Shown here: positions 33,701 through 42,949 of the stretch, in pieces
Layout: the number at the start of each line of letters is the position of its first letter
Numbering within the stretch: the first letter of the stretch is position 1
Source of the DNA: an uncultured Glaciecola sp.
GTDB taxonomy: Bacteria > Pseudomonadota > Gammaproteobacteria > Enterobacterales > Alteromonadaceae
Assembly (NCBI RefSeq): GCF_937770335.1
Contig: NZ_CALJHY010000001.1
Location: 248,001 to 312,000 of the forward strand
Direction of reading: 5' to 3'
DNA: 64,000 nucleotides
Notes under the pieces: model-generated
Told to the model about the DNA's origin: nothing
The model's input: the letters and a program-made list of their open reading frames with translations, nothing else
Databases searched by the model: none
Position numbers and translations under genes: made by a program

Positions 33701-34823
33701 CACCAGGACGCATCATGCGGTAGATTTCAACAAGCGCTTCTAACTTATTCGTGCTTGAATCGATCTTAATAGTGTCTGAAATATAAGAACCATGATCAAG
33801 CTCGTTGATATACAAAGTTTCAAATTCAGTAACACCTAGTTCACGCAACTCAAGTAAGTTTTCTAACGTTACTTCATCGTTTGCGTTGACTACCACTTCG
33901 CCAGTTTCTTCGTTAACGAAAGTCTTAGCATAAATTTTGCCAAGTAAGTATTCAGCTGGAACTTCCAACTCAGTTACTTTTGCTTTCTCTAACGCACGAG
34001 TATGACGAGCAGATACTCTTCGGCCAGCTTCTACAATTACTTCACCTTTGCCATCCATGATGTCAAATTGTGCAGTTTCACCACGTAAACGGTCAGGAAC
34101 AACGTCCATCAACAGTTTATCGCCGGTTATGCGAACATTGGTTTTATCGAAGAATAAATCAAGGATTTCTTCTGTGCTCATTTCTAAGGCACGAAGGATT
34201 ATTGTCGCTGGTAACTTTCTACGACGGTCGATACGAACAAATAAATTATCTTTCGGATCGAACTCGAAATCCAACCATGAACCACGGTATGGAATAACGC
34301 GCGCATTATAAAGTACTTTACCAGACGAGTGAGTTTTGCCCTTGTCATGGTCAAAGAATACGCCAGGTGAACGATGTAGCTGAGATACGATTACTCGCTC
34401 AGTACCATTGATCACGAAAGTACCGTTTTGAGTCATCAATGGGATTTCACCCATATATACTTCTTGTTCTTTGATGTCTTTAACTGTACCTGCAGCGGCT
34501 TCTTTATCAAACAAGACAAGACGCAGCTTGACTCTTAAAGGAGCTGAATAAGTTACACCACGGATTTGACATTCTTTTACATCAAATACAGGCTCGCCTA
34601 AGCGATATGCTACATACTGTAACTCACTGTTACCGCTGTAACTTTTAATTGGAAACACAGAGCGGAATGCCGCTTCTAAGCCGTATTGACCATCAGGATC
34701 GTGATCAATGAACTTTTTAAATGAGTCCAGTTGGATTGAAAGGAGGTATGGAATTTCCAATACCTGCGGGCGCTTGCCAAAATCCTTACGGATACGTTTC
34801 TTTTCACTATTAGAGTAAACCAT
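30789..34823 (-). CDS. rpoB: RNA polymerase beta subunit
   Basis: This 1344-residue subunit forms the catalytic centre with beta'. The start [19 protein letters not shown] and the rifampicin-pocket region ([34 protein letters not shown]) are typical gammaproteobacterial sequences, and the pocket residues appear wild type. It ends with the conserved [16 protein letters not shown] segment. The frame is intact. Confidence 0.99.
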   Translation of the reverse strand: MVYSNSEKKRIRKDFGKRPQVLEIPYLLSIQLDSFKKFIDHDPDGQYGLEAAFRSVFPIKSYSGNSELQYVAYRLGEPVFDVKECQIRGVTYSAPLRVKLRLVLFDKEAAAGTVKDIKEQEVYMGEIPLMTQNGTFVINGTERVIVSQLHRSPGVFFDHDKGKTHSSGKVLYNARVIPYRGSWLDFEFDPKDNLFVRIDRRRKLPATIILRALEMSTEEILDLFFDKTNVRITGDKLLMDVVPDRLRGETAQFDIMDGKGEVIVEAGRRVSARHTRALEKAKVTELEVPAEYLLGKIYAKTFVNEETGEVVVNANDEVTLENLLELRELGVTEFETLYINELDHGSYISDTIKIDSSTNKLEALVEIYRMMRPGEPPTKDAAETLFDNLFFSEDRYDLSAVGRMKFNRRLGREELTGSGTLSKEDIVSVMKQLITIRDGKDEVDDIDHLGNRRIRSVGEMAENQFRVGLVRVERAVKERLSLGDLDAIMPQDLINAKPISAAVKEFFGSSQLSQFMDQNNPLSEVTHKRRISALGPGGLTRERAGFEVRDVHPTHYGRVCPIETPEGPNIGLINSLASFARTNDFGFLETPYRRIVDGIVTDDIDYLSAIEEGQFAIAQANVLLDDKNALVEDLIPCRHRGETTLMQKDDITYMDVSPQQIVSVAASIIPFLEHDDANRALMGSNMQRQAVPTLRADKPLVGTGMEKTVAVDSGVTVVAKRGGTIDYVDASRIVVKVNEEEMTAGEAGIDIYNLTKYTRSNQNTCINQRPTCNVGDPIVTGDVLADGPSTDLGELALGQNMRIAFMPWNGYNFEDSILISERVAEEDRFTTIHIQELSCIARDTKLGPEEISSDIPNVGESALGKLDESGVVYIGAEVKGGDILVGKVTPKGETQLTPEEKLLRAIFGEKASDVKDTSLRVPNSVRGTVIDVQVFTRDGVEKDKRALEIEDMQLRQVKKDLGDEFGILADGIFARTTNLLLKNGIDQAKLDSMPREKWFDITLKDEDAQSELDQSALQHEEVRNDFDKKFENKRRKITQGDDLAPGVLKIVKVYLAVKRHIQPGDKMAGRHGNKGVISAIQPVEDMPYDANGTPIDIVLNPLGVPSRMNIGQILETHLGMAAHGLGVKIDRMIKEQEEITKLRGFLKEIYNLGECHQVVDLDTFSDHEIKRLAENLRKGVPVATPVFDGARESEIKEMLKLADIPESGQITLFDGRTGRAFERPVTVGYMYMLKLNHLVDDKMHARSTGSYSLVTQQPLGGKAQFGGQRFGEMEVWALEAYGAAYTLQEMLTVKSDDVNGRTKMYKNIVDGDHRMEPGMPESFNVLLKEIRSLGINIELEEQKR

Positions 34824-35035
34824 GGGTTCCTCAGCCGACTGATTTTAGACCCAACCTGCTACACGTACCATCTTCATGTGTAACAAACTTCCAGTACCCT
34901 TTTAGTAGGGCATTAACTTAAGCAAACATTAATAAAAATTCAATATTTTATAATGAAAACAACTACTTAGCGGTTAATTGCCAACGCATTTTTAGATAGC
35001 AAACAAAGGGTGAAATATTGCATATCATATAGCGC

Positions 35036-35066
35036 AAAAAGGCAGGTGATTGAAAATCACCTGCCT
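35036..35066 (-). terminator. Attenuator between rplL and rpoB
   Basis: On the minus strand an AGGCAGGTGATT/AATCACCTGCCT hairpin (12 bp, 3-nt loop) is followed by five T residues, 34 bp after rplL. In E. coli a partial terminator at the same place lets most polymerases stop after rplJL and tunes rpoBC expression. The 212 bp from here to rpoB carry no gene. Confidence 0.85.
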
Positions 35067-35099
35067 GAGCCTATTAAGGCCAGTAATTAAAAATGCTAA

Positions 35100-35471
35100 T
35101 TACTTGATTTCTACTTCAGCACCAGCATCTGTTAATGCTTTTTGCAATTCTTCAGCGTCGCTCTTAGAAACGCCTTCTTTAATTGCTTTTGGTGCAGATT
35201 CAACTACATCTTTAGCTTCTTTCAAGCCAAGACCAGTTGCGCTACGCACTGCTTTTATAACAGAAACTTTGTTAGGACCGAATGAAGTAAGAATTACGTC
35301 AAATTCAGTTTGTTCTTCAACAGCTTCAGCCGCTGCAGCTGGACCAGCTACTGCTACTGCTGCTGCTGCAGATACGTTGAATTTTTCTTCTGCTGCTTCG
35401 ATCAGTTCTACCAATTCCATTACTGGCATTTCTGCGATTGCGTTTAATATATCATCTTTGGATAGAGCCAT
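35100..35471 (-). CDS. rplL: 50S ribosomal protein L7/L12
   Basis: This 123-residue acidic stalk protein recruits translation GTPases. It has an N-terminal dimerisation domain ([20 protein letters not shown]), an alanine-rich hinge (about 35-52) and the C-terminal globular domain with [20 protein letters not shown]. It lies 55 bp after rplJ. Confidence 0.98.
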   Translation of the reverse strand: MALSKDDILNAIAEMPVMELVELIEAAEEKFNVSAAAAVAVAGPAAAAEAVEEQTEFDVILTSFGPNKVSVIKAVRSATGLGLKEAKDVVESAPKAIKEGVSKSDAEELQKALTDAGAEVEIK

Positions 35472-35526
35472 TTCTCTAAACTCCTGGGTTTTTGAATGTT
35501 AAAAATTATAATGCCAAAAAAGAAAA

Positions 35527-36045
35527 TTATTTCTCTTCTTTGATCGCCGCCAATACGCGCACAAACTTGCTAGGAACTTCGTTAATAGTACGAACGAATT
35601 TCTCAACAGGTGCTTTGAAGGTTGCAAGTAATCTTGCAAGTGCTTCGTCGCGGGTCGGTAGTGAAGCTACTGCGTCCAATTTCTCTGGACCTAATAGACC
35701 GCTACCAATTGACAATGCTGTGACCTGTAACTTAGGGTTAGTTTTAGAGAAGTCCTTGAACAAGCGCGCTGCGCCGCCCGGAGCTTCAATAGAGAAACCA
35801 TAAATTAAAGGACCCGTTAAGGCACTGTCGATGTCTGCAAATTTACTTTCTGCCAATCCACGTTTAGCTAGAGTATTACGTATTACCTTGAGGTATACGC
35901 CCTGCTCACGAGCCTTGTTGCGGAGGTCAGTCAGTTCACGAACTTCCATCCCACGGTATTCAGCGACGGCAACGGATAGAGCGCGAGAAGCAACTTCATT
36001 TATTTCAGCTACGATCTCTTTTTTTGCTGCTAAGCCTAATGCCAC
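35527..36045 (-). CDS. rplJ: 50S ribosomal protein L10
   Basis: L10 anchors the L7/L12 stalk and, with L12, represses its own operon through the leader RNA. I place the start at the GTG at 36045, giving [15 protein letters not shown] as in other L10 proteins, because an AAGGTG ribosome-binding site is correctly spaced from it. A GTG at 36054 in the same frame would add three residues but overlaps that site. The 172-residue product contains [18 protein letters not shown]. Confidence 0.96.
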   Translation of the reverse strand: MALGLAAKKEIVAEINEVASRALSVAVAEYRGMEVRELTDLRNKAREQGVYLKVIRNTLAKRGLAESKFADIDSALTGPLIYGFSIEAPGGAARLFKDFSKTNPKLQVTALSIGSGLLGPEKLDAVASLPTRDEALARLLATFKAPVEKFVRTINEVPSKFVRVLAAIKEEK

Positions 36046-36365
36046 TGAGTTCACCTTCTTAAAATCTGAATCAAGTTTGAGCCTTTCGACCTTACCTTCA
36101 TCAGTGTTTACAGATTGATACTCGATATGCTGGATGAAACCATCTGAAACATATCTTGTACCGCTCTACGGTGTTCATTCCCAGAGAGTCTGAGTTGAAA
36201 CCACCGTCTGCGCAGGTAGTATTAAGCTATGACATTCGCTTCTTTCGAAGTGTGTGAAAGTTCTCTTACCTCTTTCACTGCCCAGCGCCTGCGGTCTTGG
36301 ACGGGAGTTGACTTACGCTTTTGGCGTAAACAACTCCAACCCACAACCTTAAGGAGAAAAACTAG
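36046..36365 (-). promoter_or_regulatory. L10 (rplJL) autoregulatory leader
   Basis: The 320-nt rplA-rplJ spacer is rich in structure. A GGAGTTG/CAACTCC hairpin lies at its upstream end, and the paired segments GACCGCAGG and CCTGCGCAGACGG match conserved elements of the gammaproteobacterial L10 leader, where the L10-L12 complex binds to block translation. The match rests on recognition by eye. Confidence 0.75.
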
Positions 36366-37067
36366 TTAAGCTTTTTGAACCAATGAACTCTGGTTTACAA
36401 CAACACCAGCACCCATTGTTGTGCTTAAACTAACTTTTTGTATATATGTTCCTTTGGCAGAAGAAGGCTTTGCTTTCTTCAATGCTTCTAGCAATGATTC
36501 AAGGTTTTCTTGAATATGGTTTGCTTCGAAAGCAATTTTACCAATGCTAGCGTGGATAATGCCGTTCTTATCGTTACGATATCTAACCTGACCCGCTTTT
36601 GCGTTTTTAACTGCAGTAGCGACGTCTGGAGTAACGGTACCTGTCTTAGGGTTAGGCATAAGGCCACGTGGACCAAGGATTTGACCTAGAGTACCAACTA
36701 CACGCATTGCGTCTGGGCTGGCAACAACTACGTCGAAATTCATTTCGCCTTTTTTAACTAACTCAGCAAGGTCTTCCATACCAACGATGTCGGCACCTGC
36801 AGCTTTAGCAGCTTCAGCATTTGCACCTTGAGTGAATACAGCGACACGAACATCTTTACCAGTACCGTTTGGTAGTACAGTTGCACCACGAACGTTTTGG
36901 TCAGATTTACGAGCATCGATACCCAAGTTAATTGCTACGTCAACGCTTTCTGAAAACTTAACAGTCGCAAGTTCTTTAAGTAGCGCTACCGCTTCATTAA
37001 TTTCGTATTCTTTACTTGCGTCAACTTTGTCAGAAATGTTGCGCATTCTTTTAGATAATTTAGCCAT
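36366..37067 (-). CDS. rplA: 50S ribosomal protein L1
   Basis: L1 forms the mobile stalk by the E site and, in E. coli, represses rplKA translation. The 233-residue product has the canonical [15 protein letters not shown] start, and the family's [15 protein letters not shown] and [12 protein letters not shown] stretches. It lies four bases after rplK. Confidence 0.98.
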   Translation of the reverse strand: MAKLSKRMRNISDKVDASKEYEINEAVALLKELATVKFSESVDVAINLGIDARKSDQNVRGATVLPNGTGKDVRVAVFTQGANAEAAKAAGADIVGMEDLAELVKKGEMNFDVVVASPDAMRVVGTLGQILGPRGLMPNPKTGTVTPDVATAVKNAKAGQVRYRNDKNGIIHASIGKIAFEANHIQENLESLLEALKKAKPSSAKGTYIQKVSLSTTMGAGVVVNQSSLVQKA

Positions 37068-37071
37068 TCTA

Positions 37072-37500
37072 TTAACCCTCTACTACCAAGCCCATGCTAC
37101 GAGCAGAACCCGCGATGGTGTTTACGGCAGCTTCTAAACTAGCAGCTGTCAAATCAGGTTCTTTTGTTTTTGCAATCTCTTCAAGCTGAGCGCGAGTAAC
37201 TTTACCCACCTTCTCAGTATTAGGACGACCAGAACCACTCTTGATACCGGCAGCTTTCTTAAGTAAGAAAGAAGCTGGAGGAGTCTTTGTTATGAATGTA
37301 AAAGAACGATCTTCATACACAGTAATTTCTACTGGTACTGGAGCGCCTTTTTCAAGTTCTTGTGTTTTCGCATTGAATGCTTTACAGAACTCCATGATAT
37401 TTACACCATGTTGACCTAGTGCAGGACCAACCGGTGGACTTGGGTTTGCAGCGCCGGCTGCAACCTGTAGCTTAATTAAGCCAGTGACTTTCTTCGCCAT
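37072..37500 (-). CDS. rplK: 50S ribosomal protein L11
   Basis: L11 is part of the GTPase-associated centre and is needed for RelA activation. The 142-residue product has the conserved [31 protein letters not shown] and [14 protein letters not shown] segments. It is the first gene of its transcript here, behind its own promoter, rather than following nusG directly. Confidence 0.98.
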   Translation of the reverse strand: MAKKVTGLIKLQVAAGAANPSPPVGPALGQHGVNIMEFCKAFNAKTQELEKGAPVPVEITVYEDRSFTFITKTPPASFLLKKAAGIKSGSGRPNTEKVGKVTRAQLEEIAKTKEPDLTAASLEAAVNTIAGSARSMGLVVEG

Positions 37501-37590
37501 TATATTTACTCTCTATTAGTGGGTATAACGCCTTGAAGATACAGAGAATATCTTCTCAAACGGCTTCCCGATGCATAAAAAAGGGCGCAA

Positions 37591-37619
37591 AGTATAGGCT
37601 TTTGGTGAATTAAATACAA
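37591..37619 (-). promoter_or_regulatory. Sigma-70 promoter of rplKA
   Basis: On the minus strand, TTGTAT (37619-37614) and TATACT (37596-37591) are separated by exactly 17 bp and point at rplK, leaving a leader of about 85 nt. The rest of the 397-bp spacer (37501-37897) holds no gene I can support. Confidence 0.75.
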
Positions 37620-37842
37620 GCCTTAATTCAAGTTTATTTTATACACGCCTAACCACTCACAGCCAAGACCAGAACTGGGATTAACTTGCGTTTAACGCCC
37701 GAGTTAACGTGTTTTATTCAGTGCCATTACAACGTAACAAACAACCCAATTATGCTGCCAATTAAATGAGACTTACAAGAAATATAACTCGTGTAATTCG
37801 GTACCGTATCCAATTTTAACAGTATGTTACTCGGTTTATAAC

Positions 37843-37875
37843 AAAAAAAGCCACCTATTTATTAGGCAGCTCTTT
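37843..37875 (-). terminator. Terminator of the fasciclin gene
   Basis: On the minus strand a 9-bp stem (AGCTGCCTA/TAGGTGGCT, two G-T pairs) is followed by seven T residues, 23 bp after the fasciclin gene stop. Confidence 0.8.
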
Positions 37876-37897
37876 ATCTTTTTGATCAGTGTCGAAA

Positions 37898-38407
37898 TTA
37901 GCCTTTTGGCATAATGACGGTATCGATCACGTGAATAACACCATTTGATGTCTTGATGTCTGTTGTAGTTACGTTTGCGTCGTCAACTTTAACAGCACCG
38001 CCACTCACAGTTACCGTAATGCTTGAACCTTCTAATGTTTTAGCAGAGTCGATTTTTACTACGTCCGCTGCCATCACCTGGCCAGCTACCACATGGTATG
38101 TCAAAATTTGCACTAACTTCGCTTTGTTTTCTGGTAATAATAATGATTCGACCGTTCCTGCAGGTAATTTTGCAAAGGCTTCATTGGTAGGAGCAAACAC
38201 AGTCAGAGGCCCTTCAGCTTTTAGTGCATCGACTAAGCCTGCCGCTTTCACTGCTGCAACCAATGTCGTGAAATCGCTATTACTAGCTGCTGTATCAACA
38301 ATGTCCATCTTTTTGCCATGGTGCTCAGCCATTACGTTTGCTGAGAAGACAACAGACAATACAAGTGCCGAAACCAGTTTCATTGTGTTATTAATTACGC
38401 TTTTCAT
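37898..38407 (-). CDS. Secreted fasciclin (FAS1) domain protein
   Basis: The 169-residue product has a signal peptide (about 1-27, ending NVMAEH) and a single FAS1 domain. The H1-type motif [19 protein letters not shown] and the H2-type [13 protein letters not shown] are both clear. Bacterial single-domain FAS1 proteins are exported and linked to adhesion or matrix; in some marine bacteria they belong to photo-oxidative stress regulons. Here it lies between nusG and rplK, two genes that are normally adjacent, with terminators on both sides, so it is an independent unit. Confidence 0.9.
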   Translation of the reverse strand: MKSVINNTMKLVSALVLSVVFSANVMAEHHGKKMDIVDTAASNSDFTTLVAAVKAAGLVDALKAEGPLTVFAPTNEAFAKLPAGTVESLLLPENKAKLVQILTYHVVAGQVMAADVVKIDSAKTLEGSSITVTVSGGAVKVDDANVTTTDIKTSNGVIHVIDTVIMPKG

Positions 38408-38575
38408 AATTCATCCTTAAGAGAACGTTGTAGTTAAGTAGAGTACGAAAATTCATACTGCTGCAAATTGATACAATAGAGCGTCGCAAATAGTTGCATT
38501 ATTACAATTATTTAATAAAGCGACAATAATAAGGAGGCTTTAAACAGGGTAGTTAATAATTAAAAAGAAAGGGAT

Positions 38576-38613
38576 AAAAAAAATCCAGCATGTGCGCTGG
38601 ATTTTTTTTTTTT
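38576..38613 (-). terminator. Terminator after nusG
   Basis: On the minus strand AAATCCAGC/GCTGGATTT forms a hairpin flanked by long A and T runs, 18 bp after the nusG stop. It closes the tRNA-Trp-secE-nusG unit and separates it from the fasciclin gene. Confidence 0.9.
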
Positions 38614-38630
38614 GGATGACAGTAAAGAAA

Positions 38631-39167
38631 TTAACCTTTTTCTACTTGTCCAAATTCTAGCTCGACCGGTGTTGAACGACCAAATATCAATACAGAAACT
38701 TTCAAGCGACTCTTTTCGTAGTCTACTTCTTCCACTACACCATTGAAGTCGGCAAATGGACCTTCGGTAACGCGAACAACTTCGCCCGGTTCGAACAATG
38801 TTTTTGGTCTTGGCTTATCAACGCCTTCTTGTAAGCGATTTAATATAACATCAGCTTCTTTTTGCGTTATCGGCATGGGACGATCTGACGTTCCACCAAT
38901 AAAACCAAGAACTCGTGGAATACTTTTCACTAAATGCCAAGACTCTTCGTTCATTTCCATTTGCACTAAAACATAACCAGGGAAAAATTTACGCTCCGAC
39001 TTACGCTTTTGACCAGCGCGCATTTCTACGACTTCTTCGGTTGGTACTAAGATTTCACCAAAGTAATCTTCCATGCCGTGCATCTTAATATACTCGAGCA
39101 GTGTCTTTTTAACACGACCTTCGTATTGTGAGAATGCTTGTACTACATACCATTTTTTGTCAGACAT
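38631..39167 (-). CDS. nusG: Transcription termination/antitermination factor NusG
   Basis: NusG binds RNA polymerase, suppresses pausing, and couples to Rho or the ribosome. The 178-residue product has the NGN domain ([26 protein letters not shown]) and a C-terminal KOW domain (about 125-178, [20 protein letters not shown]). It starts two bases after the secE stop. Confidence 0.98.
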   Translation of the reverse strand: MSDKKWYVVQAFSQYEGRVKKTLLEYIKMHGMEDYFGEILVPTEEVVEMRAGQKRKSERKFFPGYVLVQMEMNEESWHLVKSIPRVLGFIGGTSDRPMPITQKEADVILNRLQEGVDKPRPKTLFEPGEVVRVTEGPFADFNGVVEEVDYEKSRLKVSVLIFGRSTPVELEFGQVEKG

Positions 39168-39169
39168 GT

Positions 39170-39547
39170 TTATACTCCGATGTTAGTAATTAAGCCAATT
39201 ACCCAAACTAATACCATATCAATCAGATATAACATCACACCGACAACTGCGGTAGCTAAGAGAATAATAAGTGTCATCCGATTTGCTTCACTGCGGCTAG
39301 GCCAAATTACCTTGCGAACTTCAGTACGCGCATCTTTTGCGAAGATTAAGAAATTACTTCCTTTTTCAGTCGTTGCCGCAATACCTAAGGAAATAACAAC
39401 AATGGCAACAGCAGCAAGCGCTCTGTATAACACTGATATTTCTTCGTAAGCACTATATGCATAAACCAAACCACCTAAAAGGGCGATCACTATAATCCAT
39501 TTTACCAAGTCTAACGGGTTAGACGCGTTTTCTGCCTTGTCACTCAT
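39170..39547 (-). CDS. secE: Preprotein translocase subunit SecE
   Basis: SecE clamps SecY in the SecYEG channel. The 125-residue product has three membrane segments like E. coli SecE: two near the N-terminus (about 15-55) and the conserved one near 95-120, preceded by the signature [17 protein letters not shown]. It lies 83 bp downstream of tRNA-Trp. Confidence 0.96.
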   Translation of the reverse strand: MSDKAENASNPLDLVKWIIVIALLGGLVYAYSAYEEISVLYRALAAVAIVVISLGIAATTEKGSNFLIFAKDARTEVRKVIWPSRSEANRMTLIILLATAVVGVMLYLIDMVLVWVIGLITNIGV

Positions 39548-39630
39548 CAGTGTTACCCTAAACTAGCCACGCTTACAAATCGCGAGCTATTAATTAAATC
39601 GTTATTTCGGACCTACGCCACTATAAAAAG

Positions 39631-39707
39631 TGGCAGGGGTGGAGGGACTCGAACCCCCAGCCATCGGTTTTGGAGACCGCTGTTCTACCAATTGGAACTA
39701 CACCCCT
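39631..39707 (-). tRNA. tRNA-Trp (anticodon CCA)
   Basis: The minus-strand cloverleaf begins AGGGGTGTAG and ends CACCCCTGCCA with an encoded CCA. The D arm is GTTC...GAAC, the anticodon loop CTCCAAA gives CCA, and the T arm has GGTTCGAGT. The tRNA-Trp-secE-nusG order is the standard one in this group. Confidence 0.97.
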
Positions 39708-39798
39708 AAATCCGTGCGATACATTTTTTCAGCTACAATTCCCTTGTGATGTTGTGTTCTTAACAGGAAGTCATCAGCGTCATAAGGGAGGGAGCAGT

Positions 39799-39826
39799 AT
39801 TATACTCATGCAATCAAGTTATACAA
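39799..39826 (-). promoter_or_regulatory. Promoter of tRNA-Trp-secE-nusG
   Basis: On the minus strand, TTGTAT (39826-39821) and TATAAT (39804-39799) are 16 bp apart and lie about 92 bp upstream of the tRNA. The rest of the 350-bp spacer 39708-40057 shows no gene, and no second tuf precedes the tRNA. Confidence 0.75.
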
Positions 39827-40057
39827 GTACCTTGAACCGCTTAGTTGCACTAATCTAGCAAATTACTTGCGTATGAAGCAAACACCCTATTCTTTATGTG
39901 TGGATAGTGTTCAAAATATCAACTATTTACCGATTATGAATTCAATATTGTTACCTGTTGCGAAAGCCGAAATGGGTGCCCCGCTAGCCTACTCCATTGA
40001 ATCCCTTTGTAAATAAGGAAATCGGGCCTGTTATGAGTCACATGTTCGCTGTTAGTG

Positions 40058-41899
40058 CTAGTCCACACCAATAAAACCTCCGGTTTGATGTGTCCACAAC
40101 TTGGCATAAATCCCATTTTTTTCAAGTAATTCTTGATGGTTACCCGACTCGACAACCTTACCCTTGTCGAGCACTAACAACCTATCCATTTGAGCAATAG
40201 TAGATAGTCGGTGAGCAATAGCTAATACCGTTTTGCGCTGCATAACTTGGTCTAGACATTGCTGAATTGCTGCTTCGACCTCCGAATCTAACGCTGACGT
40301 TGCTTCATCTAAAATTAGAATAGGTGCATCTTTCAGCATAACTCTGGCAATTGCAATTCGTTGCCTTTGGCCACCCGATAGCTTAACACCGCGCTCGCCA
40401 ACATGAGCATCATAGCCTGTGCGGCCTTTTGCATCACTTAGTGATAAAATAAATTCATGCGCCTCAGCCTGTTTGGCTGCATTGATCATGTCTTCATCTG
40501 TTGCATCAGTACGCCCATAAATAATATTGTCGCGCACGCTACGATGCATCAACGAAGTATCTTGAGTGACCATACTAATATGCCTGCGTAAACTCTCCTG
40601 CGTAACGTCAGAAATACCTTGTCCGTCAATAGCAATTTTTCCTGACTGAATATCGTAAAAGCGCAGAAGTAAGTTCACTAACGTTGATTTTCCTGCGCCA
40701 GAGCGCCCCACCAGCCCTACTTTCTCTCCCTCTCGAATACTGATATTTAGATCGTCCAATACTTTTATTTCAGTATTGTTTTTGGCGACATAAGCAAAAT
40801 TAACATCTTTGAATTCAATACCGCCGCCCTTAATTTTCAGAGCCGGTGCATCGTTCTTGTCCTCAATAGTCGCCGGCATTGCCAACGTATTAATACCATC
40901 TTGAACGGTACCAATGTTTTCAAATAACGATGAAACCTCCCACATTATCCACTGCGACATACCGTTTAAACGCAAGCTCAGGCTAACCGCTATAGCAATG
41001 TCACCTGGCGATACAGATCCATTTACCCATAAGTAAATTGCGAGTGCTGACACTGCAAAAACTAATAATGAGTTACTCGCCCAGACGCAAGCCTGTAATA
41101 CAGTAACCAAGCGCATTTGCGGGTAAACAGTTTGTAGAAATCCATCCATTCCCTCGCGCGCATAGTCTTCTTCACGCTTGTTATGCGAAAACAATTTGAC
41201 CGTCATAATATTAGTATAACTATCAATGATTCGACCGGTCATAATAGAGCGAGCGTCTGCTTGTTTTTGTGACACTGCTTTTAACCTAGGGAGAAGCGCT
41301 CGAAGAATGACTACATACACCACAAGCCAAATAATTAATGGCACACTTAAACGCCAATCGGTGGAAAAAACTAATACGATAATGCTGATAAAATACACAC
41401 AAATGTAAACCGCAAGGTTCATGATTTTCATGACTGTCTCGCGCACAGAAAGTGCAGTTTGCATTACCTTTGTAGCAACCCGCCCGGCGAATTCGTCTTG
41501 ATAAAATGATAAGCTTTGACCCAGCAGATATCGATGCGCTTGCCAACGAATGCGCATCGGAAAATTACCTAATAACGATTGATGAGTTAGCGCAGATTGA
41601 ATAATAACGAGCACGGGGAGAAAAACCATGACTACCAGCCCCATCCAAATCAAGCTGTTCATTTCCTCTGCTATAAACGTGGATTTTTCGCGCGTTGCAA
41701 ACCAGTCTACAAGTTGTCCCATATACCCAAACAAGGACACTTCTAAAATTGCTACTACGGCACTAATGACAGATACAGAAATAAGTACTTTCCACATACC
41801 GGCAGAATAATAACGGCAAAATCCTATAAAGTCTTTAGGGGGTTGCTCAGGTGGACTCTCTGGAAACGCTTTGGTTAGATTTTCAAAAAATGAAAACAT
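40058..41899 (-). CDS. ABC exporter, fused permease and ATPase (MsbA/MdlB-like)
   Basis: This 613-residue half-transporter has a six-helix type IV exporter domain (about 35-330) and a C-terminal nucleotide-binding domain. The Walker A motif GRSGAGKST is near residue 397, the signature motif is LSGGQRQRIAIARVM, Walker B is ILILDEATSALD, and the H-loop is in AIAHRLSTIAQ. It would act as a homodimer exporting a lipid, drug or peptide; the substrate is unknown. It has no partner gene beside it. Confidence 0.9.
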   Translation of the reverse strand: MFSFFENLTKAFPESPPEQPPKDFIGFCRYYSAGMWKVLISVSVISAVVAILEVSLFGYMGQLVDWFATREKSTFIAEEMNSLIWMGLVVMVFLPVLVIIQSALTHQSLLGNFPMRIRWQAHRYLLGQSLSFYQDEFAGRVATKVMQTALSVRETVMKIMNLAVYICVYFISIIVLVFSTDWRLSVPLIIWLVVYVVILRALLPRLKAVSQKQADARSIMTGRIIDSYTNIMTVKLFSHNKREEDYAREGMDGFLQTVYPQMRLVTVLQACVWASNSLLVFAVSALAIYLWVNGSVSPGDIAIAVSLSLRLNGMSQWIMWEVSSLFENIGTVQDGINTLAMPATIEDKNDAPALKIKGGGIEFKDVNFAYVAKNNTEIKVLDDLNISIREGEKVGLVGRSGAGKSTLVNLLLRFYDIQSGKIAIDGQGISDVTQESLRRHISMVTQDTSLMHRSVRDNIIYGRTDATDEDMINAAKQAEAHEFILSLSDAKGRTGYDAHVGERGVKLSGGQRQRIAIARVMLKDAPILILDEATSALDSEVEAAIQQCLDQVMQRKTVLAIAHRLSTIAQMDRLLVLDKGKVVESGNHQELLEKNGIYAKLWTHQTGGFIGVD

Positions 41900-42228
41900 G
41901 CTCTCTCTTTATTTAATTGGATGCGAAATTGGTATTTGAATAGCGAATAACAGTGATTTTTGATCTCATTCGATAATCACAATATAAGTAGTTTGTATCA
42001 ACTCAAATATGCGCAGTTAAAGGAATTTATATTAGGCCTGTATGGCAACTAAGCGACTATAAAATGACAGTCGCTATTATACTGACTATTCGCCATTAAG
42101 ACACCAAACATGAAAAATGTAGTGGATTAATTAGCACCTTTTTCATGTTTTTAAACAGTTCTTATGACGTTATCAATGCATAAAAAATACAATTTAATGA
42201 TAACAAGCTGTCCTCTCTGTTACCTCGA
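41900..42228. other. Spacer with two inverted repeats
   Basis: This 329-bp region holds no gene I can support. It has a 12-bp inverted repeat AAACATGAAAAA/TTTTTCATGTTT (42106-42117 and 42139-42150), which may end the MAPEG transcript. It also has a 7-bp repeat AGCGACT/AGTCGCT (42052-42058 and 42069-42075) with TATA-rich bases around it, possibly an operator of the ABC exporter gene. Confidence 0.5.
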
Positions 42229-42642
42229 TTATAGAAACTTTGCGAACAGTCCAAAAACCCAATAGATAACAATAATGAACTGAATTAAAAACAGCACAAA
42301 CCGAGCTTGAATTGCAATATCAGAGGTTGATACTAAATGTACAATAGATTGGCCCAATCTTGCCCCTAATAATATATAAGCAAGTCCATTGGTAATAGCC
42401 GCAGAATCGGTTGCAATAGCCAACAAGAGGACACCCCCAATAAAGCTAAAACACTCAACACAATTTGCCTGTGCGCGAGTAAGTCTGTTACCAAAACCGG
42501 GGACATCCGAACCGTCAGATTGAAATTTAAGCCCTTTGAATTTGCCACTCTGTGCCAAATAAGTACGATATAATGCCAGTGTTAACAATAATAACAACGT
42601 CCAACTTATATAGCCTAACAACACAACAATTGATGCATTCAT
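42229..42642 (-). CDS. MAPEG-family membrane protein
   Basis: This 137-residue protein has four hydrophobic helices and resembles the MAPEG superfamily (membrane glutathione-transferase-like and eicosanoid-type proteins). The family's RAQANCVECFSFIGGVLL and ILLGARLGQSIVHLV segments are visible. Bacterial members often have no known substrate; some conjugate glutathione to hydrophobic electrophiles. It stands alone on the minus strand. Confidence 0.82.
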   Translation of the reverse strand: MNASIVVLLGYISWTLLLLLTLALYRTYLAQSGKFKGLKFQSDGSDVPGFGNRLTRAQANCVECFSFIGGVLLLAIATDSAAITNGLAYILLGARLGQSIVHLVSTSDIAIQARFVLFLIQFIIVIYWVFGLFAKFL

Positions 42643-42949
42643 ATCTTGTCCTTTTTAGTTAATTTACTATTTTGATAAACTCATATGCTTATAGTATACG
42701 CTTTAAAAGCCCCCTAATACCTGCTAAAACCAATACAAAAATACCTCACTATTAAATGACCGTAAATTGAATAACACAATTAACAAAACCAACGATTAAT
42801 TACTAACGCAATATTGAATAACTCTCGCCTTAGCCACAAAACAAATAATTAATGTTACAAGTTATTTCAATTTCGTGTTTGTAGTTGATTCTTTTTACTT
42901 TGGCTATAAGGTACTTTAAGACAAAAGACCAGAACCACAGGACAAATAG
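42643..42949. other. Divergent spacer MAPEG / M13 peptidase
   Basis: This 307-bp AT-rich region lies between divergent genes and should contain both promoters. I see no clear operator, repeat or small gene in it. The plus-strand gene is preceded by ACAGGACA about 10 bp before its ATG, a plausible ribosome-binding site. Confidence 0.4.
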
